Part shown: piece by piece, positions 33,327 through 45,402 of the stretch | How positions within the stretch are numbered: position 1 is the stretch's first letter | Layout of the letters: each line of letters begins with the position of its first letter | Assembly: GCF_019029495.1 (NCBI RefSeq) | Contig: NZ_JAERQM010000001.1 | Coordinates: forward strand, 1,302,001 to 1,366,000 | Direction: 5' to 3' | Length of the DNA stretch: 64,000 bases | Origin: Falsiroseomonas oleicola | GTDB lineage: Bacteria > Pseudomonadota > Alphaproteobacteria > Acetobacterales > Acetobacteraceae | The notes under the pieces: model-generated | The model's input: the letters and a program-made list of their open reading frames with translations, nothing else | Database searches by the model: none | What the model was told of the DNA's origin: nothing | Translations under genes and position numbers: made by a program

Positions 33327-35825
33327 CTACAGGATAAAATCAGCCGCCGTCAGCACCGTGTCGGCGGTGAAGGACAGGGTGATGGAACTGCCGCCGGAGG
33401 TGGTCACCACCACATAGGGATATTCGTCACCCGGCGGACTCACACCAATCTCCAGCTCGGCGAAATCGGTGTAGTTCAGGGCGCTGAGATCCAGCAGATC
33501 CTCGCCCTGGCGAAAGTCCTGGATGCTGTCATGGCCGTGGCCGGCGGCGAAGACGAAGATGTCGGCACCGCCGGCACCGGTATAGATCTGCGCATCCGCC
33601 CCATCGACGAAGCGGTCGCCCTGGTTGGTTCCGATGAAGCTCTCGAAGCCGGACAGCGCGGCCCCCGCCTGGCCATCCAGCGACAGGAGCGCATTGCGCA
33701 GATCCACATTGGCGCCGACGAGGCCGAAAGGCTGGACGTTGAACAGGTCCAGCGTGTCGCGCCCGCCGCCGCCCTCGAAGCGGTTGCCGGCGAAGTCCAG
33801 CACCGGATCGGCGCCATCCAGGAAGATGGCGAGCTGCAGCAGGTCGTCCCCCTCACCCAGCGCCACATCATTGTCCCGCAGCACGGCGCGGGCCATGCCC
33901 TGCGCGCCAACGGCGCCATCCGCGCCGGCCTGGCCGAGGCGGTTGGTGACCAGGATGCCGCCCTCCTCCGAGATGCCGGCATCCTCCGCCGCGCCGCCGA
34001 AGCCGCCGATGCCACCCAGGCCGCCCTGCCCGCCGGTCGCCGCGACCTCCAGCCGCAGCGTGGTCGCCGCATCGCCCGCCACGGCGATCCGGTTGCCGAC
34101 CAGTTCGGCCGCCGCGTCGCCGCCGGCCCCACCCGCGCCGCCGGCGCCCCCGATATCCGAACCCTCCTCCCGGCCGCCGGAGATCATGGCTTCGAATTCC
34201 TGTTCGATGCCGCTGCTGCCGAAGCCGGCGGCGCCGCCGAAGCCGCCATCGCCACCGCGGCCGCCCTGGGCCTCCGCCACCAGCACCCATTCCGTGCCGG
34301 GCGCCTGCCGGGCATCGAGGCCGCTGATCCGCGCCAGGGCATCGCCGCCGGCACCGCCCGCCCCACCGGCGCCGCCCTCGCTGCCATCGACGCCATCGGT
34401 CAGGTCCAGGTCGAAATCGCCGAGGCCGCCGGCACCGCCCAGCCCGCCATTGCCACCCCGGCCGCCGGTGGCACTGGCCTGCAGCGCGTGGTTCGCCCCC
34501 GGACCCTGTGCCGCGAGATAATCCAGGATCTCGGCGATGGCCGCGCCGCCCGCGCCACCCGCCCCGCCGGCGCCGCCGGTGCCGCCCTGGCTCGCATTGT
34601 CATGAAGGCCGCCGACCACCATGCCCTCATCGTCCAGGATGGTGACGTTGCGTTCCGCGGCGGAGGCGCCCCCCAGACCGCCGGCCCCGCCCTGACCGCC
34701 ATCGCCGCCCAGCGCGACCAGCCGGAATGCCGATTCGTCGCGCCCCGCCAGGGCGCCGTTGAGCCGCGTGCCGGCCCCGTCGGCGATGGCCTGCGCGGCG
34801 CCGCCGGCACCGCCCGCATCGCCGGCCGCGCCATCCTCGCCGCGCGGCGTCGTGCGGACGTTCAGGGGCTCGGCGAAAAGGAAGGTCTCCAGCCCATCCT
34901 CCCCCACCTGGCCGGCATCGCCCGCGCCGCCATCGCCGCCCTCCGCTTGGCCACGGCGCAGCACCCGGTCCTCCTGCGCGCTGCCGGTCAGCACATCGGC
35001 GCCGTCGTAGAAGGTGGCGATGGCGCCGCCGCCCGCCGCGCCGGCGACGCCGTTCGTGCCGATCTCCTGCCGCAGCTCATCGATGTCGAGCGGGTCGCTC
35101 GCCGGGCCGAACAGCAGGTTGCCGGCGTTCAGATCCTCCAGCGCGGTATTGCGCAGCGTCACCCGAACGCCGCCTCCCAGATCGATCCGGACAACGCTGC
35201 CGATCTGCGTGGCCGCTTCCAGCAGCCCTTCCAGCGTCAGCCCGGCCATGGCGGAAAAATCGATCAGATCCTCCCCGGCGGCGAAGTCCACCAGCACCAC
35301 CTGGCCGGCCTGCGGGCCGAGGCGGAACACATCGCCCCCCGCGCCGCCGGTCAGCCGGTCGTTGCCCCCGCCGCCCATCAAGGTATCGGCGCCATCGCCA
35401 CCGACGATGGTGTCGTTCCCCGTGCCGCCCAGCAGCAGGTCATTCCCGCCACGGCCCACCAGGCGCAGCCCCGTGGTGGCGCTGGCGGCATCAACGGCCA
35501 GGTCGGCGGTGGCGATGCGGGCCAGGGTGATGGTGGCACCGGGCGCCAGCGCCGCCGAGGCCGACGCGCCCAGGGTCAGCGTGATGCTGTCGGTGGCGCG
35601 CAGCACCACCTGTTCGAAGCCGCGCAGCCCGGCGAAGGCGGCGTCCTCGACCGCCAGCGGGCCCGCCGCGACGATGCGCAGCGTGTCCCGCCCCTGCCCC
35701 GCATCCTGGAGCAGGCCGGGGGCCAGCAGGTCGGCGGTGCCAAGGGTAAAGAAGATGTCGGCGAGATCGCTGCCATCCTGCAGCAACGGCCCGCCGGTCA
35801 GCGGGTTGATCCGAAACAGCGCCAT
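33327..35825 (-). CDS. RTX-type calcium-binding protein with PGRS-like glycine repeats
   Basis: An 832-residue, very acidic, Cys-free protein. Residues 125-168 hold five RTX nonapeptides (GGTGNDTIV, GGDGADTLM and others) followed by the VVLVDFAAGEDLIDFSA strand typical after RTX blocks. Residues 296-643 contain five degenerate units of 70-83 residues, each made of GGxGGxGG tracts alternating with two beta-like segments. Residues 745-783 hold a second RTX-related element (GGADIFVFAAGHGHDSIQDF). There is no N-terminal signal peptide, so export by a type I system through a C-terminal signal is expected; no such system is in the window. Function unknown; a surface or secreted adhesin-like role is an inference. 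Confidence 0.85.
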   Translation of the reverse strand: MALFRINPLTGGPLLQDGSDLADIFFTLGTADLLAPGLLQDAGQGRDTLRIVAAGPLAVEDAAFAGLRGFEQVVLRATDSITLTLGASASAALAPGATITLARIATADLAVDAASATTGLRLVGRGGNDLLLGGTGNDTIVGGDGADTLMGGGGNDRLTGGAGGDVFRLGPQAGQVVLVDFAAGEDLIDFSAMAGLTLEGLLEAATQIGSVVRIDLGGGVRVTLRNTALEDLNAGNLLFGPASDPLDIDELRQEIGTNGVAGAAGGGAIATFYDGADVLTGSAQEDRVLRRGQAEGGDGGAGDAGQVGEDGLETFLFAEPLNVRTTPRGEDGAAGDAGGAGGAAQAIADGAGTRLNGALAGRDESAFRLVALGGDGGQGGAGGLGGASAAERNVTILDDEGMVVGGLHDNASQGGTGGAGGAGGAGGAAIAEILDYLAAQGPGANHALQASATGGRGGNGGLGGAGGLGDFDLDLTDGVDGSEGGAGGAGGAGGDALARISGLDARQAPGTEWVLVAEAQGGRGGDGGFGGAAGFGSSGIEQEFEAMISGGREEGSDIGGAGGAGGAGGDAAAELVGNRIAVAGDAATTLRLEVAATGGQGGLGGIGGFGGAAEDAGISEEGGILVTNRLGQAGADGAVGAQGMARAVLRDNDVALGEGDDLLQLAIFLDGADPVLDFAGNRFEGGGGRDTLDLFNVQPFGLVGANVDLRNALLSLDGQAGAALSGFESFIGTNQGDRFVDGADAQIYTGAGGADIFVFAAGHGHDSIQDFRQGEDLLDLSALNYTDFAELEIGVSPPGDEYPYVVVTTSGGSSITLSFTADTVLTAADFIL

Positions 35826-35965
35826 GGTGTCTCTCCCCGCCGCGACCGGTTCGGTTGCGCAGCTTTCGGGAGCTTAGGCGCGGCCCGGACGGCGTCCAGG
35901 GCTCGTTTTGTCTGGAAGGCACCGCGCGAAACACAACCTCGCGCGGTGCAACGCAGGTGAAACGA

Positions 35966-37150
<1,185 letters not shown>

Positions 37151-37216
37151 GGGCCCTGGGGCTCCTTGGCTCTGGAGACTGGTCGTTGACGCCAGTGTGG
37201 GACGGCAGGGCGGCCG

Positions 37217-38470
37217 CTACAAGTCGCGCAGCCATGCCAGCAGCGGCCGCCACAGCGCGGCCTCCGCCCCGCTGCCGGCCGCCATGCCGATATGGCCGCC
37301 GGCGGCGACATGGATCCGGCCCTGGCGCAGCCGCGCGGCCAGCGCCTCGGCGGAGGCCGGCGGCACGATGCGGTCGCGCGCCGGCACGGCGCAGAAGGTG
37401 GGCATGGCGAGCGCGGCCGGATCGACCACCGCCCCGGCCACCCGCCAGGCGCCGCGCGCCGGGCTATTGGCGCCGTACCAGCCACCCAGCGCCTCCCGCG
37501 CCACGGGGGCGGCCAGGGGCACGCCGTCATTCAGCCAATCCTCCAGCGCCACGAAGTTCCGGGCGCGGTCGGAGGCGGGATCGAGCCGGGCGAAAGCGCG
37601 GAATTTCTGCGGGATGCCGAAGGGGTCGAGGCCGGCAAACAGGGTCTGGATGGCGTCGACGGGCAGGGTGCCGCTGGCCTGAAGCATCGGCTCCAGCCCC
37701 GGCAGCAGGGCGGCGGCGGTGCGCGCGCGGGTGGCTTCTTCCGGCCCCGTGTGGAAATCCCAGGGCGTCGCCAGCAGGGCCAAGGCGCGCACCCGGTCCG
37801 GCCGGCGCAGTGCTGCGGCCAGGGCCAGCAGCCCGCCCATGCAATAGCCCACCAGCACCACCGGGCCGGGGGCTGCCATCAGCGCCCGTTCCAGCCTTCC
37901 GGCGATATAGTCGGTCAGGGTGAAGCCGCGCTCCGCCTCCCCGGGCCAGCCCCAATCGAGCAGCAGCGGGCGGGTGCCCTGCCCGGCCAGGAAGCGCAGC
38001 ATCGACCGGCCCTCCGCCAGGTCCAGCACCTGGGCCCGGTTGATGAGGGAGGGGACGAACAGCAGCGTCGGTCCGCTGCCGCCATAATCCAGCAGCCGCG
38101 TATCGCCCTCCGCCCAGATCGCCGGCGGGTCCGGCAGGGTTCGGCTGTAGGGATGGCGGCGATAGGCGGCGATGCCGGCCAGCAGCGCCCGGTCGGCACG
38201 CAGCAGGCGGCGCAGGATGGCGGCCCGGAAGGCCTCAGCCGGCTGGTTTGCGGCGGCGAGGGCGGCGGCGATCCGGCGCATCTCCGCCTGCCCCGCCGGG
38301 GAGATCGGGCGGCCCTGGTTCCAGGGCGGCCAGCCGACGTTCCAGCTCCTCGACCCGCCGGCGGAGGGCAGCATCGCCGTGCCCGCCAGCGCCGCCATCC
38401 CCCGGCTCGCACCCAGGATCAGGTGCAGCGGCAGCGGGCGTGGGCCGCGGCGGCGCAGCGGGGCCGTCAT
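37217..38470 (-). CDS. PHA synthase-like alpha/beta hydrolase (PhaC-like)
   Basis: About 417 residues. The lipase-like box of PHA synthases, VGYCMGG with nucleophile Cys210, is clear, along with Asp in ARDRIVPP and His in GGHIGM. LFVPSLINRAQVLDL and LLLDWGWPGEAERGFTLTDYI are also PhaC-family motifs. It is shorter than class I PhaC and near class III in size. ATG 38470 keeps the PRPLPLHL start that I recall in related alphaproteobacterial proteins; ATG 38281 would give 354 residues. With the longer start it overlaps the upstream gene by 236 bp in another frame. Synthase or intracellular depolymerase-type function cannot be decided. Confidence 0.82.
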   Translation of the reverse strand: MTAPLRRRGPRPLPLHLILGASRGMAALAGTAMLPSAGGSRSWNVGWPPWNQGRPISPAGQAEMRRIAAALAAANQPAEAFRAAILRRLLRADRALLAGIAAYRRHPYSRTLPDPPAIWAEGDTRLLDYGGSGPTLLFVPSLINRAQVLDLAEGRSMLRFLAGQGTRPLLLDWGWPGEAERGFTLTDYIAGRLERALMAAPGPVVLVGYCMGGLLALAAALRRPDRVRALALLATPWDFHTGPEEATRARTAAALLPGLEPMLQASGTLPVDAIQTLFAGLDPFGIPQKFRAFARLDPASDRARNFVALEDWLNDGVPLAAPVAREALGGWYGANSPARGAWRVAGAVVDPAALAMPTFCAVPARDRIVPPASAEALAARLRQGRIHVAAGGHIGMAAGSGAEAALWRPLLAWLRDL

Positions 38471-38714
38471 GCGCGGGCCAGGAGTTGGGCGCGCCACGGC
38501 CGAAGGGGGGCGCGGTGGCGGCGCGCAGCCAGGCGGCGCCCAGCCCCGCCCAGGCCGCGCTCATCGCCGCCCAGCCCTCCGCGGCCTCCCGGTCCGCGGC
38601 GAGGCCGGCGATCTCGCTTTGCCACAGGGTGATCCAGTCCTCCGCGAGGCTTTCCAGCTCCGCCGCCACATCCGGCTCCGGCGCCGCCGGCTTGCGGCCA
38701 TCGCCCGGCATCAT
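38235..38714 (-). CDS. PhaE-like or PHA-associated hypothetical protein overlapping the PhaC-like gene
   Basis: A 159-residue frame with an N-terminal helical region (ELESLAEDWITLWQSEIAGL, then AWAGLGAAWLRAA), a proline/alanine linker and a C-terminal leucine-zipper-like coiled coil (RRRVEELERRLAALEPG). This order recalls PhaE/PhaM-type PHA-granule proteins, though the similarity is by eye. The second half overlaps the PhaC-like gene in another frame. The natural-looking coiled coil argues that the frame is real all the way to its stop. It shares a 141-bp divergent promoter region with phaR. Confidence 0.6.
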   Translation of the reverse strand: MMPGDGRKPAAPEPDVAAELESLAEDWITLWQSEIAGLAADREAAEGWAAMSAAWAGLGAAWLRAATAPPFGRGAPNSWPAHDGPAAPPRPTPAAAAPDPGCEPGDGGAGGHGDAALRRRVEELERRLAALEPGPPDLPGGAGGDAPDRRRPRRRKPAG

Positions 38715-38855
38715 CCCGCCCCACGGGCGGAATCGAGGCCAGAAAACCGGGACATGGCGCGATTTTCGAAATCATCGGAATCAGGTGTTTCGCACCGCAG
38801 CGTGGCGCATGTTAGGATTGTGGCAGCGGCGGGGCCGCCAGGGGAAACAAGACGC

Positions 38856-39524
38856 ATGGCGCAGGATACGATCCAGGCAGGTGCGGGCCAAGCAGGCGCC
38901 GGGGCAGCGACAGGCAAGGGGGCCGGTGCCGCGCCAGATACCACGGACGGATCGGGCATGCCGCCGGTCGTGGTGAAGAAATACGCCAATCGCCGTCTCT
39001 ACAACACCGAATCCTCCTCCTACGTCACATTGGAGGATTTGGCGGTGATGGTCCGGAACGGCCGGTATTTCGTGGTCTATGACGCAAAGTCGGGCGATGA
39101 CATCACCCGCGGTGTGCTGACCCAGATCATCGTGGAGGAGGAGGCGAAGGGGCGGAACCTGCTGCCGACCTCCTTCCTGCGGCAGATCATCGGCTTCTAC
39201 GGCGACAGCATGCAGTCGCTGGTGCCACGCTACCTGGAATCCGTCATGGGCGCCTTTTCCCGCCAGCAGGACCAGGTTCGGAAGACCGTGGAGCAGACCA
39301 TGGGCGGCTTCATGCCCTTCCCCAACCTGGAGGAGATGAGCAAGCAGAACATGGCGATGATGGAACGCGCCATGACCTTGTTCTCCCCTTTCCGGCCCAA
39401 CATGGAACAGCCGGAGACCACACCCGACTCAGCCAGGCTGGCCGCATTGCAGGTGGAGCTGGAATCGCTGCGGCAGCAGGTCGAATACTACAAGGCCGCC
39501 GCCAAGCGTCCGGAAAAGGGCTGA
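38856..39524 (+). CDS. phaR: Polyhydroxyalkanoate synthesis repressor PhaR
   Basis: A 222-residue PhaR. The DNA-binding PHB/PHA_accumulation domain is recognisable as VVKKYANRRLYNTESSSYVTLEDLAVMVRNG and VYDAKSGDDITRGVLTQIIVEEE, followed by two short PHB_acc repeats (LLPTSFLRQIIGFYGDSMQ, FSRQQDQVRKTVEQTMGG) and a C-terminal coiled coil (LQVELESLRQQVEYYKAA). PhaR binds nascent PHA and leaves its operators, so it senses granule formation. It is divergent from the PhaE-like and PhaC-like genes, and probably represses them and itself. The start at 38856 is preceded by an Ala/Gly-rich leader of 35 residues in the product. Confidence 0.94.
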   Translation: MAQDTIQAGAGQAGAGAATGKGAGAAPDTTDGSGMPPVVVKKYANRRLYNTESSSYVTLEDLAVMVRNGRYFVVYDAKSGDDITRGVLTQIIVEEEAKGRNLLPTSFLRQIIGFYGDSMQSLVPRYLESVMGAFSRQQDQVRKTVEQTMGGFMPFPNLEEMSKQNMAMMERAMTLFSPFRPNMEQPETTPDSARLAALQVELESLRQQVEYYKAAAKRPEKG

Positions 39525-39683
39525 ATTCTCAGGCGGCCGCATCACGACAATTGTGATCGCGGCAGTAGCAACACAGTGCATGGATCGGCGACACTCACGG
39601 CCTTGTCATGCGCGCCAAAGGCGAATGGGGGGCCATTGTCCCGCCCGGAAAGAGCGCTGCACCGCAGCGCGGGGATATGGGAC

Positions 39684-40136
39684 ATGTCGACGATCGAAAC
39701 CGAGAATGATGCCGGCGCCATGCCGGGCGAATCGCGTCCCGGCCAACGCGCCAGCGCCGCAGACCACCATGTGGGCGCGCGCATCCGCGAACGCCGCGTC
39801 ATGATGGGTCTGTCCCAGCAGCAACTCGCCAAGCTGATCGGCGTGACCTATCAGCAGGCGCACAAGTATGAGCGTGGATTGAACCGCATCTCAGCCGGGC
39901 GGCTGTTCGAGATCGGGCAGGTGCTGGGGGTGCCGGTATCCTGGTTCTTCGAGGGCCTGACCGCGGAAAGCACCGCGGCAGACGCCTCGCCGCGCCAGCG
40001 CATGTGCCTGGAACTGGCCCGCAACTTCGCGCTGATCGACAATGAGAAGCACCAGGAGGCGCTGAGCCAGATGGCCCGCGCGCTGGCAGCCCAGTCGGGA
40101 TCAGGGCCGGGATCAGGGTCGGGATCAGGCCAGTAG
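39684..40136 (+). CDS. XRE family helix-turn-helix regulator
   Basis: A 150-residue regulator with an HTH_3 domain (about residues 30-90): IRERRVMMGLSQQQLAKLIGVTYQQAHKYERGLNRIS, then LFEIGQVLGVPVSWFFEGL. Such short regulators are among the commonest alphaproteobacterial HTH proteins; some link to cell-cycle or phage-like control, but the targets here are unknown. The ATG at 39684 is chosen because the 36 upstream codons are Ser/Arg-rich and unlike the family. Its C-terminal tail GSGPGSGSGSGQ is encoded by three 12-bp repeats (40097-40132). Confidence 0.88.
   Translation: MSTIETENDAGAMPGESRPGQRASAADHHVGARIRERRVMMGLSQQQLAKLIGVTYQQAHKYERGLNRISAGRLFEIGQVLGVPVSWFFEGLTAESTAADASPRQRMCLELARNFALIDNEKHQEALSQMARALAAQSGSGPGSGSGSGQ
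40097..40132 (+). repeat. Three tandem 12-bp repeats in the XRE gene tail
   Basis: GGGATCAGGGCC, GGGATCAGGGTC and GGGATCAGGCCA follow each other without a gap, coding GSGP/GSGS/GSGQ. Slippage here would change the tail by four residues without a frameshift. Confidence 0.85.
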
Positions 40137-40153
40137 GGGCGCGGCGAGGACTG

Positions 40154-40237
40154 ATACCAAGGGCCCTATCGCGTGACCGCGGCCGAAAACGCTGGCCTGC
40201 GGCCGATGAATCCGGCCGAGGCCGCGAATGCGGCCCG
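40154..40237. repeat. Dispersed palindromic repeat copy
   Basis: The first 27 bases (40154-40180, starting ATACCAAGGGCCCTATCGCG) match 55598-55624 with one mismatch. The segment 40212-40237 is identical over 26 bases to 23336-23361, including a GGCCGC-GAAT-GCGGCC hairpin. It lies between the 3' ends of the XRE gene and a convergent hypothetical gene. Confidence 0.8.
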
Positions 40238-40296
40238 TCGCTTATCCGGCGGGCCAAGGCCCCTGGAAGGGCCGCAGGGCCAGGAAAATCCTACCG

Positions 40297-40692
40297 TCAG
40301 CCCACCGCCACCACACGCCAGGCGGCGGCGGTACCATTCGGCTCCTTGATGGTCACCACGCTGCCGGGGCGCAGCCAGCCGGACAGGGCCTGAAGCCGGC
40401 AGAGCGGCGCCTCGTCCAGTGATTCGCCGGGGATGGCAAGGCGCAGCGCCCAACCCTCCTCCTCCCGCACCACGTCACCGAACAGCGCCGGCGCCTCCGG
40501 CGCTTCGCGCCGCGCCGGCCAGGGCGCCGGATCGGCGAGGTAGGCAGCGTCATCCGGCATGCCGTGGGCATCCAGCGCCAACGAGAAGACGATCCGATGA
40601 CCATCCTGGCCCTGCGGCTCCGCCGGGCTCCAGGTCATCACCAGCGTCACCTCCACCACGTCCGCCACCGCCGCTTCTCCCGCCGCCGTCAT
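40297..40692 (-). CDS. Hypothetical protein
   Basis: A 131-residue acidic soluble protein without signal peptide or membrane helix. It has a beta-rich look (VVEVTLVMTW, HRIVFSLALDAHG, GSVVTIKEPNGTAAAWRVVAV) and no Cys. No family is recognised. It starts 27 bp after the kup stop on the same strand, so it may be co-transcribed. The reading frame is supported by its position, length and natural composition. Confidence 0.6.
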   Translation of the reverse strand: MTAAGEAAVADVVEVTLVMTWSPAEPQGQDGHRIVFSLALDAHGMPDDAAYLADPAPWPARREAPEAPALFGDVVREEEGWALRLAIPGESLDEAPLCRLQALSGWLRPGSVVTIKEPNGTAAAWRVVAVG

Positions 40693-40719
40693 TCATAACG
40701 CCGGATGGTGGGCCGCGGT

Positions 40720-42648
40720 TCAGATGGCCACCCGCACGCCCAGCTCCACCACCCGGTCCGACGGGATGCGGAAGAATTCGGTGGCCGGCTGCGCATTGCG
40801 GCTCATCAGCGTGAACAGCCACTGGCGCCAGCGGGACATCTTCGGCACCGCGGCGGCCACCACCGTCTCCCGCCCCAGGAAGTAGCTGGCCTGCATCGGC
40901 TCGAAGGCAATGCCGATATCGCGCAGTGCCTCCAACTCCTTTGGCAGGTTCGGGCTTTCCAAGAAGCCATAGCGCAGGATCACCCGATGGATGTCAGGCG
41001 CCAGCTCCGTCACCTCGCGCCGGTCCTCGACCCTTGGGATGCCCTCGTTCAGCACCGTCACGAACAGCACGCGCTGATGCAGCACCTTGTTGTGCTTCAG
41101 GTTGTGCAGCAGCGCGCCGGGCACGAAATCCGCCTGGCTGGTCATGAAGACGGCAATGCCGGGCACCCGCATGGTGCGCGATTGCGGCAGCCGGGCCAGG
41201 AAGCTTTTCAACGGCAGGCTGTCCTGCCGGAAACGGGCGAACAGCAGGGCGCGGCCGCGCTGCCAGATGCGCATCAGCGTGAACAGCACGATGCCCAGCA
41301 GCAGGGGGAAATACCCGCCCTCCGGCACCTTCAGCACATTGGCGGCGAAGAACAGCACGTCGATCAGCAGAAAGGTGCCGAACACCGGCACCGCCAGCCA
41401 GAGCGGCCAGCCGAAGCGGCGCCAGAACACCACCCCGGCCAGCAGGCTGGTGCAGACGAAGGTGCCGGTCACCGCCAGGCCATAGGCCGCGGCCAGCGCG
41501 TCGGAGGAACGGAATTCCAGCACCAGGATAACCACGCCGAACAGCAGCATGAAGTTCACCTGCGGCAGGTAGATCTGCCCTTCCTCCGTCTCGCTGGTGT
41601 GGTGCACCGTCATGCGCGGCAGCAGGCCGAGCTGCACCGCCTGCCGGGCGACCGAAAAGGCGCCCGAGATCATCGCCTGGCTGGCGATGATGGTGGCGGC
41701 GGTGGCCAGGAAGACCAGCGGCAGGCGCAAAAGCTCCGGCGCCAGAAGGAAGAAGGGATTCGCCAGCGCCTCCCGGTCCGCCAGCAGCAGGGCACCCTGG
41801 CCGAAATAGTTCAGCAACAGCGCCGGCAGGACGATGGCCATCCAGGCGAAGCGGATCGGCTTGGCGCCGAAATGCCCCATATCGGCGTAGAGCGCCTCCC
41901 CCCCCGTCACCGCCAGCACCACGGCGCCGAGCGAGATGAAGGCCGCCAGGCGATTCTCCAGGCAGAAGGCGATCGCATGATGCGGCGACACCGCCGACAG
42001 CACCGCCGGATTCTGCACGATCTGCGCCAGCCCCAGCAGGGCCAGCACCAGGAACCACAGCGCCGTCACCGGCCCGAAGATCCGGCCCATGGAGCCGGTG
42101 CCGCGATACTGCACCAGGAACAGCCCGACCAGCACGGCGAGCGAGACGGGGATCACCGCCGGCTCCATCGCCGGGGAGACGATCTTCAGCCCCTCCACCG
42201 CCGAGAGCACCGAAATCGCCGGGGTCACCATGCCGTCGCTGAAGAACAGGCTGGCGCCGGCGATACCCACCACCAGCACCGCGCGGCGCAGCCAGGTGCC
42301 CTCCGGCAAGGCCTGCTGGGCCAGGGCGGCCAGCGCCATGATGCCGCCCTCGCCCCGGTTGTCGGCCCGCAGGATGAAGCCGACATATTTCACGGTGACG
42401 ACGAGGATCAGCGACCAGAAGATCAGGCTGAGGATGCCCAGGATCTCGAATTCCGAGATCCCGTCGGCGGCGAACAGCAGCAGTGAGGCCCGCATCGCAT
42501 AAAGCGGGCTGGTGCCGATATCGCCATAGACAATGCCCAGTACCGCGATGATGGAGGCCAGGGAGGCAGGCCGGGCGCCGATGGGGTGGCTCAAGTCACG
42601 CTCCAGTTGCGGAACAGCCGCAGGCATAGGCTGCCCTGCCAGCGCCAT
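40720..42648 (-). CDS. kup: Kup family potassium uptake protein
   Basis: A 642-residue Kup/HAK/KUP symporter. About twelve helices in residues 25-450 and a C-terminal cytoplasmic domain. Signatures: [20 protein letters not shown] near residues 36-55, [36 protein letters not shown] and [13 protein letters not shown]. Kup imports potassium with protons, mostly at low pH or under osmotic stress. ATG 42648 is used; ATG 42627 is a plausible alternative. The MerR gene ends only 24 bp upstream on the same strand, so read-through from the metal-responsive promoter is possible. Confidence 0.95.
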   Translation of the reverse strand: MALAGQPMPAAVPQLERDLSHPIGARPASLASIIAVLGIVYGDIGTSPLYAMRASLLLFAADGISEFEILGILSLIFWSLILVVTVKYVGFILRADNRGEGGIMALAALAQQALPEGTWLRRAVLVVGIAGASLFFSDGMVTPAISVLSAVEGLKIVSPAMEPAVIPVSLAVLVGLFLVQYRGTGSMGRIFGPVTALWFLVLALLGLAQIVQNPAVLSAVSPHHAIAFCLENRLAAFISLGAVVLAVTGGEALYADMGHFGAKPIRFAWMAIVLPALLLNYFGQGALLLADREALANPFFLLAPELLRLPLVFLATAATIIASQAMISGAFSVARQAVQLGLLPRMTVHHTSETEEGQIYLPQVNFMLLFGVVILVLEFRSSDALAAAYGLAVTGTFVCTSLLAGVVFWRRFGWPLWLAVPVFGTFLLIDVLFFAANVLKVPEGGYFPLLLGIVLFTLMRIWQRGRALLFARFRQDSLPLKSFLARLPQSRTMRVPGIAVFMTSQADFVPGALLHNLKHNKVLHQRVLFVTVLNEGIPRVEDRREVTELAPDIHRVILRYGFLESPNLPKELEALRDIGIAFEPMQASYFLGRETVVAAAVPKMSRWRQWLFTLMSRNAQPATEFFRIPSDRVVELGVRVAI

Positions 42649-42672
42649 GCAAGCGCGCGCGGATCTGGCACG

Positions 42673-43122
42673 CTACGGCTCGGCCGCCAGTTTCCCATGG
42701 CTGGCATCGGCGCAATGGCCATGGCCGAAATCGGCCAGCGTCTCGATGATCCGGCAATCCCCGGCCGATCCGCCCTCGCAGCTTGCCGCCATCCGCGAAA
42801 GCTCCGCCCGCAGCGCGGCCAGCCGGCGCATCCGGGCGTCGATCTCGGCGATCTGGGCGGTGGCCAGGGCATGGGCCTGGGTGCAGTCCGCCTGTGGCCG
42901 GTCGGCCAGGCCGAGCAGGGCGCGGATCGCGTCGCTGCCGAAGCCCAGCTCCCGCGCATGGCGGATGAAGCCCAGGCGGCGCAGATGCGCCGGGCCATAG
43001 GCGCGGTGGCCGCCGGCGGTGCGGGCGGGCGGCGGCAGCCAGCCTTCCTGCTCATACCAGCGGATGGTGGTGGCCTTCACGCCCGTGGCGCGGGCCAGGT
43101 CGCCGATCGCGTAGCTCTGCAT
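42673..43122 (-). CDS. MerR family metal-responsive regulator, ZntR/CadR-like
   Basis: A 149-residue MerR-family activator. The HTH reads IGDLARATGVKATTIRWYEQEG, followed by wing residues RTAGGHRAYGPAHLRRLGFI and a long dimer helix. Metal ligands likely include Cys80, Cys115, Cys123 and Cys137 with His134/His136; the spacing of Cys80 and the Cys115-Cys123 loop resembles ZntR (zinc) or CadR/PbrR (cadmium, lead) rather than CueR. It is divergent from the P-type ATPase gene, and the shared 96-bp gap carries a classic MerR operator-promoter (43161-43191). Confidence 0.92.
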   Translation of the reverse strand: MQSYAIGDLARATGVKATTIRWYEQEGWLPPPARTAGGHRAYGPAHLRRLGFIRHARELGFGSDAIRALLGLADRPQADCTQAHALATAQIAEIDARMRRLAALRAELSRMAASCEGGSAGDCRIIETLADFGHGHCADASHGKLAAEP

Positions 43123-43160
43123 CGCGGAGTCTCCTGTCCCGGGAGGTGGGGACAGGGGGC

Positions 43161-43191
43161 TTGAACTTCCAGCCACTGGAGGTCCCATAAC
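43161..43191 (+). promoter_or_regulatory. MerR-type operator-promoter with 19-bp spacer
   Basis: TTGAAC (43161-43166) and CATAAC (43186-43191) are separated by exactly 19 bp, the over-long spacer typical of MerR-controlled promoters. Within the spacer region ACTTCCAG and CTGGAGGT form a dyad with a 3-nt centre (7 of 8 positions symmetric). The ATPase start codon is 28 bp downstream. Confidence 0.88.
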
Positions 43192-43218
43192 CATCTCCAT
43201 CGGCAAGGGACCAGGCGG

Positions 43219-45398
<2,180 letters not shown>

Positions 45399-45402
<4 letters not shown>

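Noticed and set aside
33531-35960. An 809-codon plus-strand frame opposite the RTX gene
   Set aside because: It is the shadow of the Gly-rich repeats (Ala/Pro-rich, no domains). The minus-strand frame has RTX motifs and a consistent repeat structure.
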